From DATEZO01 sp035255485 (GTDB lineage Bacteria; Pseudomonadota; Gammaproteobacteria; Burkholderiales; Burkholderiaceae_D), in NCBI GenBank assembly GCA_035255485.1, contig DATEZO010000228.1, forward strand, positions 1 through 14,753: a stretch of 14,753 bases of DNA. Reading direction: 5' to 3'. The number at the start of each line of letters is the position of its first letter. Position 1 is the first letter of the stretch. The notes beneath the pieces were generated by a model. It was not told the origin of the DNA. It saw only the letters and a list, made by a program, of their open reading frames with translations, and made no database searches. The translations under genes and the position numbers were made by a program. Shown in pieces: positions 7,246 to 14,252 of the stretch.

Positions 7246-8097
7246 ATGCATGATTCCATGAAAAGATTGACAACCAGACCGCTCACAACACTGGCCGCTG
7301 CGCTTACCTTTTCGATTACAGCCCTGAGCGGGATACCAGCGGCCTGGGCCGCCGAGCCTTATCCCAAGATGATCCAGGGTGCGGTAGACAACGGCGTGAA
7401 AGTCGTCAAGACCTTCCCCGCGTCTTCCGGCCTGACAGGATGGGTATTGATGGAAGGAGGACGCTATTCAATCGTATTTGCGACAGCGGACAAGAAAAGT
7501 CTGCTGATGGGCGCGCTCATTGGCGAAAACGGTGAAAACTTGTCTGCGCAATACGCAGAAAAATATATCCCGAAGCCGGACCTGGGGAGTTTGTATCAGG
7601 AGCTGGAAAAGGCCGCCTATGTCGTCGAAGGTGTTGCCAAGGATCCCAAGAGTGTTATTTACGTCTTTGTTGATGCGAACTGCCCGTTCTGCCATTTCAC
7701 TTGGAAGGCATTGCAATCCTATGAAAAAGCAGGGTTGCAGGTGCGATGGCTTCCAGTGGCGATGTTAACGCCGACTAGCATGCCGAAGGCGATCGAGGTA
7801 ATGACGGCATCGGACAAGACTGCTGCTTTCCGCAAGATGGAGGAAAACCACGGGAAAAATGTGGCACCTTCCGCCAAGGCGACTGAATCCGCCAATCCGC
7901 AGGCAGCAGCAAGCATCCGGAAAAACGGTGAGCTGATGGAGAAATTCGGAATCTCCGGAACGCCGGGGGTGCTATGGAAAGACAAGCAAGGAAAGGTCAA
8001 TGTCAAAGGTGGAATGCCAAGGCTGTCCGAGATCCCGATGATTACCGGATTGCCAGAGCAAAAGATCACAGATCCTGACCTCGAACGGTTTCGGTAG
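7246..8097 (+). CDS. dsbG: DsbG-like periplasmic disulfide isomerase/reductase
   Basis: This 283-aa protein begins with a Sec signal peptide (hydrophobic core TLAAALTFSITALSGIPA, cleavage near WAA-EP). An N-terminal dimerisation-type domain (about 35-105) is followed by a thioredoxin-fold domain with the active site ANCPFCHFTW (cysteines about 146 and 149) and the cis-Pro loop SGTPGVLW near the C-terminus. CPFC is close to the CPYC of E. coli DsbG and unlike the CGYC of DsbC. DsbG-type proteins are kept reduced by DsbD and repair or protect periplasmic thiols. The gene starts 50 bp after dsbD, so an operon is likely. The start is uncertain: ATG 7246 (MHDSMKRL) and ATG 7258 (MKRL) both lack a clear ribosome-binding site, a TTG at 7231 is also in frame, and all three keep the signal peptide. 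Confidence 0.88.
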   Translation: MHDSMKRLTTRPLTTLAAALTFSITALSGIPAAWAAEPYPKMIQGAVDNGVKVVKTFPASSGLTGWVLMEGGRYSIVFATADKKSLLMGALIGENGENLSAQYAEKYIPKPDLGSLYQELEKAAYVVEGVAKDPKSVIYVFVDANCPFCHFTWKALQSYEKAGLQVRWLPVAMLTPTSMPKAIEVMTASDKTAAFRKMEENHGKNVAPSAKATESANPQAAASIRKNGELMEKFGISGTPGVLWKDKQGKVNVKGGMPRLSEIPMITGLPEQKITDPDLERFR

Positions 8098-8138
8098 TTA
8101 TTGAGAGGGTATGCTCTTGCAGCAGACACGGCATGACC

Positions 8139-8157
8139 ATACCAACGTTCCTGGTAT
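8139..8157. terminator. Weak stem-loop after the dsb genes
   Basis: ATACCA (8139-8144) and TGGTAT (8152-8157) are exact complements around a 7-nt loop, 41 bp after the dsbG stop codon. The stem is short and has no following T-run, so it is at best a weak or Rho-assisted terminator. Confidence 0.2.
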
Positions 8158-8235
8158 CACTGCGGGCGTCTGACAGGCTCTCATTCGTTACAAGGCGACT
8201 TTTGCATTCATCTCCACGGCGACGATCCCCGATAA

Positions 8236-8527
8236 CAGGGCGATTCCCTTCTGCAGATGAGCGCCGCCGCGCAGGCTGCACTGGACGCCGCACTGGCTAC
8301 TGGCGTCTGGGCGTACATGGCTGAAGGTCAGCTTTGAGATGCTGGTGCGTTTTCGCGACTTTGTCGAGTTCGAGCAGAGGATGATGCGGCCGACTTTTGC
8401 GGATCACCAGCTCGACGATGCCAAGATCGCAGCAGTGAATGCCGCCTTTACACCACACTGCGGCCCGGATGGAGTGTATTTCACGCGGCCGATGCATGTG
8501 CGGTTGTTGCCTTGCGGCACCGGCTGA
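8236..8527 (+). pseudogene. Frameshifted C-terminal remnant of a SAM-dependent methyltransferase
   Basis: From about 8236 to 8332 one frame reads AAAQAALDAALATGVWAYMA and EGQL, then stops at TGA 8333-8335. The next frame continues without a gap as SFEMLVRFRDFVEFEQRMM, then HQLDDAKIAAVNAAF, and ends PDGVYFTRPMHVRLLPC before TGA at 8525-8527. The joined sequence resembles the last 85 or so residues of class I SAM-dependent methyltransferases, where an '...FEMLVRF.s.ddFeqR' segment precedes a final 'GPDGa.F..PmrVrLL' strand pair. The N-terminal Rossmann domain with the SAM-binding GxGxG motif is absent, and a stop (TAA 8233-8235) lies just upstream. A single-base deletion near 8325-8335 explains the frame change. 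Non-functional remnant; the family is inferred from pattern only. Confidence 0.5.
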
Positions 8528-8600
8528 GACCGATGGGAGAGGTTCTGCGCTTGCCATGCTGACGCCAGGGTACGCGACACCGTTCTTCTCCGTGGTCGAT

Positions 8601-9512
8601 TCATCGGCCTTGCGCCGTGCACTGACCCTGTATGCCGGGTTCGCAGGCATTGCTAAGGAATGCAAGCAGGTGGCGCATGGCGAGGTCCATGTCCTCAAAC
8701 GCCTCGTGAGTGCCATCGAGTACGAGCAAAATAGTGTTCGCCGGCCCGCAGTGATGCAGGATGCGTCGCGCCTCATCGATTGGCACCGTTGTATCGTGCC
8801 TGCCATGCACGAGCATTACCGGGCACTGAATCTTCCGTAGCGTGGCAACCGGCGCAATAGCGGAAAATCGTTGACCGATCACCTGCTCTACATACCGATT
8901 GATCAGCCATCCCAGGGGCAAGTAGGGGATGTGCCACGCAGATAGCCAGCGCCGCATGATCTGCTCGGGATGCGCAAATGCCGAGACGCTGATTGCGGCG
9001 CACAAGTCGTGTCTGCGCGAGGCGCTGAGTAGCACCGCGGCGCCGCCGACCGAATGGCCGAGCATTGCCATGCGTGTGGTATCGATGCCCGGCTGCGCTT
9101 TCAGCCAATCGAGTGCATAGTCGAGATCCTGTGCAAACCGTGGCAGCGAGCTGTGGTCGTCGCGGTCACTACGGCCGTGGTTGCGCGACTCTGGTAGAAG
9201 CACTGCATATCCTGCCCGATGCAGTGCCTGCGCTGCGGGCAGCAGCGTGCTGGCATTGCCGCCCCAGCCATGCATCAGCACGACAGCTGGCGCTGGGCTC
9301 TCATGCAAAACCGGTATGTACCAGGCAAACAGATGCAGTCCGCGGTCCGCTGCGATGCGTACTGGCCGAGCCGGCAATCCGAGCTCGGCCGGCTGCGCAC
9401 CTTCCTGCGCCGGCTGCGGCGCCAAGCCACGATGTAACATGGCGCGCAGGCCCAGCAGCAGCACGCTGCCCGCACCGACTGAAAGCCACAGGGGAGCAGA
9501 GAAAAATGTCAT
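8601..9512 (-). CDS. Alpha/beta-hydrolase (serine hydrolase), N-terminal membrane anchor
   Basis: This 303-aa alpha/beta-hydrolase has a complete predicted triad: nucleophile S154 in GHSVGG, acid D240 in VHGRHDTTVP and H269 in LDGTHEAFED. An oxyanion-type HGWGGN sits at 81-86. A hydrophobic segment at about residues 5-23 (APLWLSVGAGSVLLLGL) is probably an uncleaved membrane anchor or signal. The fold is shared by esterases, acyl-peptide hydrolases and thioesterases, so the substrate is not assigned. I chose ATG 9510-9512, which overlaps the stop of the truncated thioesterase upstream (TGATG); a TTG one codon earlier is also in frame. No ribosome-binding site precedes it, so translation may depend on coupling, or the original leader may have been lost with the thioesterase C-terminus. 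Confidence 0.85.
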   Translation of the reverse strand: MTFFSAPLWLSVGAGSVLLLGLRAMLHRGLAPQPAQEGAQPAELGLPARPVRIAADRGLHLFAWYIPVLHESPAPAVVLMHGWGGNASTLLPAAQALHRAGYAVLLPESRNHGRSDRDDHSSLPRFAQDLDYALDWLKAQPGIDTTRMAMLGHSVGGAAVLLSASRRHDLCAAISVSAFAHPEQIMRRWLSAWHIPYLPLGWLINRYVEQVIGQRFSAIAPVATLRKIQCPVMLVHGRHDTTVPIDEARRILHHCGPANTILLVLDGTHEAFEDMDLAMRHLLAFLSNACEPGIQGQCTAQGR

Positions 9513-9868
9513 CAAAACAAGTCGCGGCTGCGAATTTTCAGCATTATGCCGAGCTGAGTCGGCTTCCGGTATTTCTCCTGCAGTGAACCGGTGACGAAAC
9601 GGAATGGGGGCAGGGTATCCATTTCCCTGCCTTCGGCGCGATACATCGCAGTCGATCCGACGCCGGTGCTGCGGCAGCCGGCCAGCGACACAATCAGGCC
9701 ACCATACATGTAGGCAGGCATGGCCGTAGGGAACGGTTCAGGGATATAACAGGGGGCCGACTCTTCACCCGTCCGGAATGTCTTGAGGTGATGTCCGTGC
9801 CCGTTGCGCGTCCCGCAACCGTCGCATTGGGCGACATGCTCCGGGTAGACGTCCTGACATGCTTTCAT
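9512..9868 (-). pseudogene. Truncated PaaI-family (hot-dog) thioesterase, catalytic Asp lost
   Basis: The 118-aa frame starts MKACQDVYPEHVAQCDGCGT and continues with HGHHLKTF, MYGGLIVSLAGC, MYRAEGREM and FRFVTGSLQEKYRKPTQLG. This is the order of the N-terminal two-thirds of PaaI-type hot-dog thioesterases. Family members normally run 40-50 residues further, through the last beta strands after the 'KPTPLG' segment; here the frame ends abruptly as IMLKIRSRDLF. The family's helix motif GGL..SL-D-C normally carries the catalytic Asp; here it reads GGLIVSLAGC, with Gly64 in that place. Loss of both the C-terminal strands and the acid makes a working enzyme unlikely. Start: ATG 9866-9868 with GGAAG about 10 nt upstream. 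The stop overlaps the hydrolase ATG, suggesting a deletion joined the two genes. A minimal, non-catalytic hot-dog protein is less likely. Confidence 0.7.
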
Positions 9869-9903
9869 GGCGACTCGACTTCCGATTGACGGCGGACCAT
9901 CTT

Positions 9904-9921
9904 GCGGCGCTAGCACGCCGC
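9904..9921. terminator. G+C-rich hairpin after the ABC exporter operon
   Basis: GCGGCG (9904-9909) and CGCCGC (9916-9921) are exact complements with a 6-nt loop, about 50 bp beyond the ATPase stop and just before the thioesterase start. No T-run follows on the minus strand, so it is terminator-like at best. Confidence 0.25.
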
Positions 9922-9972
9922 CATGCTACGACCCGTACTCAGCGGCTTGGCGCTGCCCCAGTCTTGCTGACG

Positions 9973-10722
9973 CTAATTTCGTACCGAAGGCTGCTCAAGT
10001 ATCTTGCCTTCGCCGGCTTCCTCTTCCGTCCTGCCGTCTCGGATATGATATATCCGCTTGAAGGTAGGAATGATCTTTTCATCGTGGGTAACCACGATGA
10101 TCGCGGTGTCGAACTGCCGCGCCATCTGGTTAAGGATGCGGATTACGCCGAGCGCGCGCTCGCTGTCCAGGGGCGCGGTGGGCTCGTCGGCCAGGATCAC
10201 CGGCGGCCGGTTCACCAGGGCGCGGGCAATGGCCACGCGCTGTTGCTCGCCGCCCGACAGCCTGGACGGCATGGCCTTGGCACGGTGCGCGACGTCCAAC
10301 GCCTCGAGCAGCTCCATCGCCCGCTTGCGCGCTTCGCCATTGGGCCGTCCGGCAAGCATGGGCAGCAGGGCGACATTGTCGGTGACGTCCAGGAAGGGGA
10401 TCAGGTAAGGCGCCTGGAAGACGAATCCAATCTTGTCGCGTCGCAGGGCGCGCAAATCGCCGATCTTCCAGCCATCATCGTAAATCGGTTCGTTATTTAG
10501 AAGCATGCGTCCGGCGCTAGGCTCGATGACGGCGCCGAGACACTTGAGCAGGGTGCTCTTGCCGGAGCCTGACGGGCCGATCAATCCCACCACTTCACCG
10601 GGGGCGACGGCCATGTCGACGCCCTTGAGCGCGTCCACGGCAGTGTCGCCTTCGCCATAACGCTTGCGCAGCCCCTCGATACGGATGCCGCGTGCGGGGA
10701 GTCCGGGGATTTGCCTATCCAC
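9973..10722 (-). CDS. ABC transporter ATP-binding protein, LolD/MacB/DevA type
   Basis: This 249-aa ATPase is the energy module for the permease encoded just upstream. It has every motif expected: Walker A GPSGSGKST (49-57), Q-loop Gln103 (VFQAPYL), signature LSGGEQQRVAIARAL (155-169), Walker B VILADEPTA (175-183) and switch His213 (VTHDEK). The sequence is of the lipoprotein-release/MacB type that powers mechanotransmission in tripartite exporters. I chose GTG 10720-10722: a perfect GGAGG lies 6 nt upstream (10729-10733), and the start overlaps the permease stop by 8 bp (GTGGATAG), giving translational coupling. A longer frame reaches 10779, but it lies inside the permease gene and adds only Arg-rich residues. 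Confidence 0.93.
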   Translation of the reverse strand: MDRQIPGLPARGIRIEGLRKRYGEGDTAVDALKGVDMAVAPGEVVGLIGPSGSGKSTLLKCLGAVIEPSAGRMLLNNEPIYDDGWKIGDLRALRRDKIGFVFQAPYLIPFLDVTDNVALLPMLAGRPNGEARKRAMELLEALDVAHRAKAMPSRLSGGEQQRVAIARALVNRPPVILADEPTAPLDSERALGVIRILNQMARQFDTAIIVVTHDEKIIPTFKRIYHIRDGRTEEEAGEGKILEQPSVRN

Positions 10723-11929
10723 CGATGGCCTCCGCAGGATCGACCTTGAGCGCCGCATGGATCGCCAGCACGCTGGCAAGCACGCAGATCACCACAACCG
10801 CCAGGAAGCCACGGAGGGCGTCGCCGGGCTCCAGCAGCACGTATTTCGGGAAGATCGGGGCCCAGAACGTGGCAGAAATCTTGCCCACCACAAACCCGAT
10901 CACGCCTAACCCCACGGCCTGTTGCAAAATCATTGCGGCAATGGTGCGGTTCCTGGTGCCGATCAGCTTTAACACCGCGATCTCGCGGATTTTGCCTAGC
11001 GTGAGGGTGTAGATGATGAAAGCGACAATCGCAGCACTGACGATCGCCAAAATCACCAAGAACATGCCGATCTGACGTGCCGAGGTGGCAATGAGCTTGG
11101 CGATCAGGATTTCCTCCATTTGTGCGCGGGTGTAGACGGTCAACCGCTTCCAGCGACGGATCGGTTCGGCTACCGCCTCGGCAGTAACGCCGGGTTCGAT
11201 TTGCACCAGCACGGCATTGACGTAGGGATTCGTGCTTTGCGAGGCAATGACGGCGTCGAGCAGCCCGGGTGCGCCCGGATGGTTCAGCAGCGGGTTCTCG
11301 GCAGTGCGCGCGCGCTGACGGACGATCGCATCGTTATCCTTGAGGAACTGCGCTTGCTGCGCATCCTTGAGTGGAATGAATACCATCGGGTCGCCGCCGG
11401 AGGACACCATGCGGCGCGTGCGCCCCACCACCGTGTACTCGCTGCGGCGGATACGGATGCGCTCGCCCAGGGCGAAACCGGTGGCGATATCGGCGACTGC
11501 CTCGTAATGCCCATGGGTCAGGTGGCGTCCGTCGATCAGGTGACGCGGCTGACCTGGATGGCCGGGGCCGTCGGGCGTCACGCCGACGACCATCGCCCGC
11601 ACATCGCGCGAGCCGGCGCCGCCTGTCTGGCGCACCTGCATGGTCAGGTAAGTGACATTCGCCGCACGCGCAACGCCGGGCATGCCGAGAATACTGCGGT
11701 ACGTGTCGTCATAAATACTCGACGATTCGGCATAGGGTCCGAGCGTATCCTGCTGCACGACCCAGAGATCAGCGCCACTGTTGTCGAGCAATACCTTGGC
11801 ATCGTCCAGCATGCCGCGATAGACGCCAGCCATGGTCAGCGTGACGCCGATCAGCAACCCCAGCCCGACGCCGGTAAAGACAAATTTGCTCCAGGTATGC
11901 AGGATGTCGCGTCCGGCAAGGCTGATCAT
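10715..11929 (-). CDS. ABC transporter permease, DevC/MacB-type (FtsX-like)
   Basis: This 404-aa permease has the MacB/DevC topology: TM1 at about 17-37, a large periplasmic domain (about 38-280), then three TM segments (about 287-308, 333-352 and 373-394) and a short tail ending DPAEAIGG. The stretch KIREIAVLKLIGTRNRTI between TM2 and TM3 is typical of the FtsX-like coupling region that contacts the ATPase. Start at ATG 11927-11929 (MISLAGRDIL); its ATGA overlaps the adaptor's stop codon. Upstream in-frame codons lie inside the adaptor gene and give an Arg/Gly/Gln-rich non-native sequence. Together with the adaptor and the ATPase it forms a devBCA-like exporter, which moves substrate from the periplasm through an outer-membrane channel of TolC type. 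The substrate is unknown. Confidence 0.9.
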   Translation of the reverse strand: MISLAGRDILHTWSKFVFTGVGLGLLIGVTLTMAGVYRGMLDDAKVLLDNSGADLWVVQQDTLGPYAESSSIYDDTYRSILGMPGVARAANVTYLTMQVRQTGGAGSRDVRAMVVGVTPDGPGHPGQPRHLIDGRHLTHGHYEAVADIATGFALGERIRIRRSEYTVVGRTRRMVSSGGDPMVFIPLKDAQQAQFLKDNDAIVRQRARTAENPLLNHPGAPGLLDAVIASQSTNPYVNAVLVQIEPGVTAEAVAEPIRRWKRLTVYTRAQMEEILIAKLIATSARQIGMFLVILAIVSAAIVAFIIYTLTLGKIREIAVLKLIGTRNRTIAAMILQQAVGLGVIGFVVGKISATFWAPIFPKYVLLEPGDALRGFLAVVVICVLASVLAIHAALKVDPAEAIGG

Positions 11930-13125
11930 GATGCTTTGGCCTTGATGCGGTCGACCACCTTGATGTGGCTGCTGGCGTCGAGCGGCTTCTGGCTGTAGAC
12001 CACCACGCGCTCCCCGCCTTTGAGGCCCTCCAGGACCTGCACTCGGCCTTCGAGGTCGGCGGCCCCTGTTTTGATGGCTACAAAGCGCAGATCGCCGTTG
12101 TCGATGATCCATACGCCGAGCTGCCCGTTAACGCGCTGTACGCTCGCATTGGGCACCACCGGCATCGGCTTTCTTGGAGTAAGTGCGACCGTGATCTCGG
12201 CCAGTTCGCCGATTGGCGGTAATGCCTGCGGTAACGGCTGGAATTCGACCTTCGCCAAGACTTCTTCAGTAATGGTATCGGCGTGCGGCTCGGTGCGTGA
12301 AATTCGTCCGACCAGCGGTTTGCCACCGAGGGAGCGTAGAACGATCTGCGCGGGCAACCCTGCTTGCAGGCCCAGCGCGCGCTGCTGATCGAAGCGCGCG
12401 TTGATCCAGAGGTTGCCGGGGGCGACCACTTCGATGACTGCCTGGCCTGCCACCACGGTGGTGCCGGGATCGACATCACGCCGGGTGACAATGCCATCGA
12501 CTGGTGACAGAAAGCGCAGGTTGGCGCGCTGGCGCAGGAGGCCATCGCGCTCCGCGCGCAGCCGCAGCAATTCTTGGCGCGCGGCATCCAGATTGGCGCG
12601 TGCCGCGGACAAGGCCGCCTGCGCGACCTGGGATTCCTGTCGCTTGGCATCGACTGCCTCCGTACTGATAGCATGGCTTGTCAGCAACAATTCGTAGCGC
12701 TTGGCCTGCGTGTCAGCGAAATTCTTACGTACACCGATTTCCTGGATTTGCGCCTCAACCGCGAGCACACTGGCTTCGGCGCGCTTGAGCGCGGCTTCCT
12801 GTGCGCCGATCCTGTCATCCAGATCGACCGGGTCCATTTCCCCCAGCAACTGGCCTGCCTTGACTGCATCGCCGGGCTGCACCTCTACACGCTGTAGGCG
12901 TCCTGCAAAAGTCGGCCCGATCTTGTGCGTGTAGCGGGCCTCTACCGTCCCGATCCCGAACAGGGCCGGCGTGATCTCACGTTGCTCAATCGTCGTTACC
13001 GTAACCGGCACGGGCGCGAGAGGGCCGGAACGCAGGGCCGTGTAGGCGAAAAGACCCAGTACGGATAGCAGGGCGGTCGCCAGGACCAAGGTCTTGCGGT
13101 TAATGGAAAGCAGCCGGCGCTTCAT
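11926..13125 (-). CDS. HlyD/DevB-type periplasmic adaptor (membrane fusion protein)
   Basis: This 399-aa adaptor has an N-terminal membrane anchor (about residues 11-30). It is followed by a lipoyl-like half (about 66-100: GPTFAGRLQRVEVQPGDAVK), a long Ala/Glu/Arg-rich coiled-coil hairpin (about 103-205), and the second lipoyl half with the conserved SPVDGIVTRRDVDPGTTV (207-224). A beta-barrel and membrane-proximal domain occupy the C-terminal third. It should bridge the DevC-type permease to an outer-membrane channel. The ATG at 13123-13125 is supported by AGGAG at 13132-13136, 6 nt upstream, and overlaps the end of tetR by 4 bp. Gene order (adaptor, permease, ATPase) matches devB-devC-devA of cyanobacteria, but the substrate need not be the same. 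Confidence 0.92.
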   Translation of the reverse strand: MKRRLLSINRKTLVLATALLSVLGLFAYTALRSGPLAPVPVTVTTIEQREITPALFGIGTVEARYTHKIGPTFAGRLQRVEVQPGDAVKAGQLLGEMDPVDLDDRIGAQEAALKRAEASVLAVEAQIQEIGVRKNFADTQAKRYELLLTSHAISTEAVDAKRQESQVAQAALSAARANLDAARQELLRLRAERDGLLRQRANLRFLSPVDGIVTRRDVDPGTTVVAGQAVIEVVAPGNLWINARFDQQRALGLQAGLPAQIVLRSLGGKPLVGRISRTEPHADTITEEVLAKVEFQPLPQALPPIGELAEITVALTPRKPMPVVPNASVQRVNGQLGVWIIDNGDLRFVAIKTGAADLEGRVQVLEGLKGGERVVVYSQKPLDASSHIKVVDRIKAKAS

Positions 13126-13730
13126 TTCATGCTCCTGATGCCGCGCAGGTAAACTGCGAAGACGCCAGGGGCGGTGGTGCGAATACGCTGGATATCCCCC
13201 GAAATCATCGATTGCATGACCAGTCCCTGGATGGTGCCGATGAATAACAGAGCGGCGGCCTGTGCGTCGACCTCTTCGGCGATTTGCCCCGTGTGCTTGC
13301 CTTGTTCGATCCGGGTGCGGATGCGCTCGGCATAGTGGCTAACCAGCGTCTGCGCCATGCATTTGGCTGGAGTGGATTCGGCGCACTGCAGCTCCCCAAA
13401 CATCATGCGCGGAACGCCCGGATATTCGATGACGAACTCGACATGGCTCATGAACATTGCCTTCAAGGCGGCAAGAGGAGACTCGATGTCCTCTGCGGCG
13501 CGGTCCAGGCGTGACAACAGGTGCTCTGCCACCCATTCCATGACCGCCTGCCAGATGGCTTCCTTGGTCGGGAAGTGGCGGAACAGGGCGCCTTGCGTCA
13601 GGTTCATGTGCTTGGCAATCGCCGAAGTCGTGATTTCGCTTGGGTTTTGCGATCCAGCCAAGGCAACGACGGCTTCAACAGTAACAGCCCGCCGTTCATC
13701 TGCCGGCAAATGTTTTGCGGGAGCGTCCAT
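13122..13730 (-). CDS. TetR-family transcriptional regulator
   Basis: This 202-aa regulator has a typical N-terminal TetR DNA-binding domain with helix-turn-helix ITTSAIAKHMNLTQGALFRH (33-52) followed by FPTKEAIWQAV. The C-terminal helical domain (about 75-200) should bind an inducer and dimerise. It is the first gene of the exporter operon, and its stop codon lies inside the adaptor's start region. It most likely represses its own operon through the palindrome at 13749-13762, 18 bp upstream of its start codon. The inducer is probably a compound exported by the pump. Start: ATG 13728-13730, with only a weak GAAAG as ribosome-binding site. Confidence 0.92.
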   Translation of the reverse strand: MDAPAKHLPADERRAVTVEAVVALAGSQNPSEITTSAIAKHMNLTQGALFRHFPTKEAIWQAVMEWVAEHLLSRLDRAAEDIESPLAALKAMFMSHVEFVIEYPGVPRMMFGELQCAESTPAKCMAQTLVSHYAERIRTRIEQGKHTGQIAEEVDAQAAALLFIGTIQGLVMQSMISGDIQRIRTTAPGVFAVYLRGIRSMK

Positions 13731-13748
13731 GGCTTGCTTTCAAAAGTA

Positions 13749-13762
13749 AGTAATCTATTACT
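13749..13762. promoter_or_regulatory. Candidate TetR operator palindrome
   Basis: AGTAAT-CT-ATTACT is a perfect 14-bp inverted repeat 18 bp upstream of tetR. On the left it continues as a repeated AGTA (AAGTAAGTAAT), so the full operator may be longer and imperfect. On the minus strand it overlaps a plausible -10 region (TAGTAAT), with a TTGTCC -35-like hexamer 13-15 bp upstream. That position fits autorepression by the adjacent regulator. Confidence 0.55.
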
Positions 13763-14108
13763 ATCTTAGCGACTAGGACAAGAAAAGCAAGCAATATTGA
13801 ACTGGAAAATTCATGCATTGACGGGCCATGCGCGAAGAGCAAGATGGAAGCAACAAATTTGTTTTGGCATCCCAGTAACTGTTAATACTGGCCCCGTACG
13901 GGGTGTTTTCCGCGGCAATTCATGCTCCATGTGCGCTTACAACCCATGGTTATGGATGGCTAACGACAGCCCGCTGCAGATAAATCAGGTCTCGCAGCTT
14001 ATAACAAGTTGAACTGAAGTAAATTATTGCGTTATAGCAAGAAGTCCATGGTGACGGTTCTTCCTCTGCATTAAGAGCCGTGCAAAATGCTGAGCTCCTG
14101 TCAGTTGC
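13763..14108. other. Non-coding region between tetR and mobile-element remnants
   Basis: About 350 bp with no convincing gene. It contains a short palindrome CCCCGTACGGGG at 13892-13903 and an imperfect stem-loop (ACGGTTCTT at 14054-14062 with AAGAGCCGT at 14073-14081, one G-T pair, 10-nt loop). Neither has a clear function. The stretch is somewhat A+T-rich compared with the exporter operon. Confidence 0.55.
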
Positions 14109-14252
14109 TAAGTCATGCGCCAAAGGCCGCGCTGTATGGCCGGCACGTCGCGCTGGTCGAACAGGTGTTTGGCAACCTGTGCGGCAACAAGTGCATGGTC
14201 CGGTTCACCTGGCGCAGCCAGCGCAAGGTCGATACGCAATGGAAGTTGTACG
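14109..14252 (+). pseudogene. C-terminal remnant of an IS1182-type transposase
   Basis: The frame reads LYGRHVALVEQVFGNLCGNK, then MVRFTWRSQRKVDTQWKLY. This matches the well-known C-terminal pattern of IS1182-type transposases: LYgrR...VEPVFGNL..NKrl.RFTLRG..KVd.QWKLYCLVHNIeKLA. The match stops after KLY at about 14252, where GNPPIVEAAW and a stop follow instead of CLVHNIEKL. Substitutions such as P-to-Q in VEPVFG and loss of all upstream transposase sequence show it is decayed. The IS3-type element begins at or very near the break, so it appears to have inserted here. Confidence 0.65.

Noticed and set aside
8297..8806. 169-codon open frame on the minus strand
   Set aside because: It overlaps the 3' end of the hydrolase in another frame and the methyltransferase remnant; no motif and an implausible Arg/Cys/His-rich composition.
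11120..11998. 292-codon open frame on the plus strand
   Set aside because: It is antisense to the permease and adaptor genes, is His/Arg/Ala/Asp-rich and has no motif; it is a shadow of the true frames.
13892..13903. CCCCGTACGGGG palindrome followed by TGTTTT as an intrinsic terminator
   Set aside because: With a four-base loop the stem is only 4 bp and the T-run is interrupted; no gene on the plus strand ends just before it.
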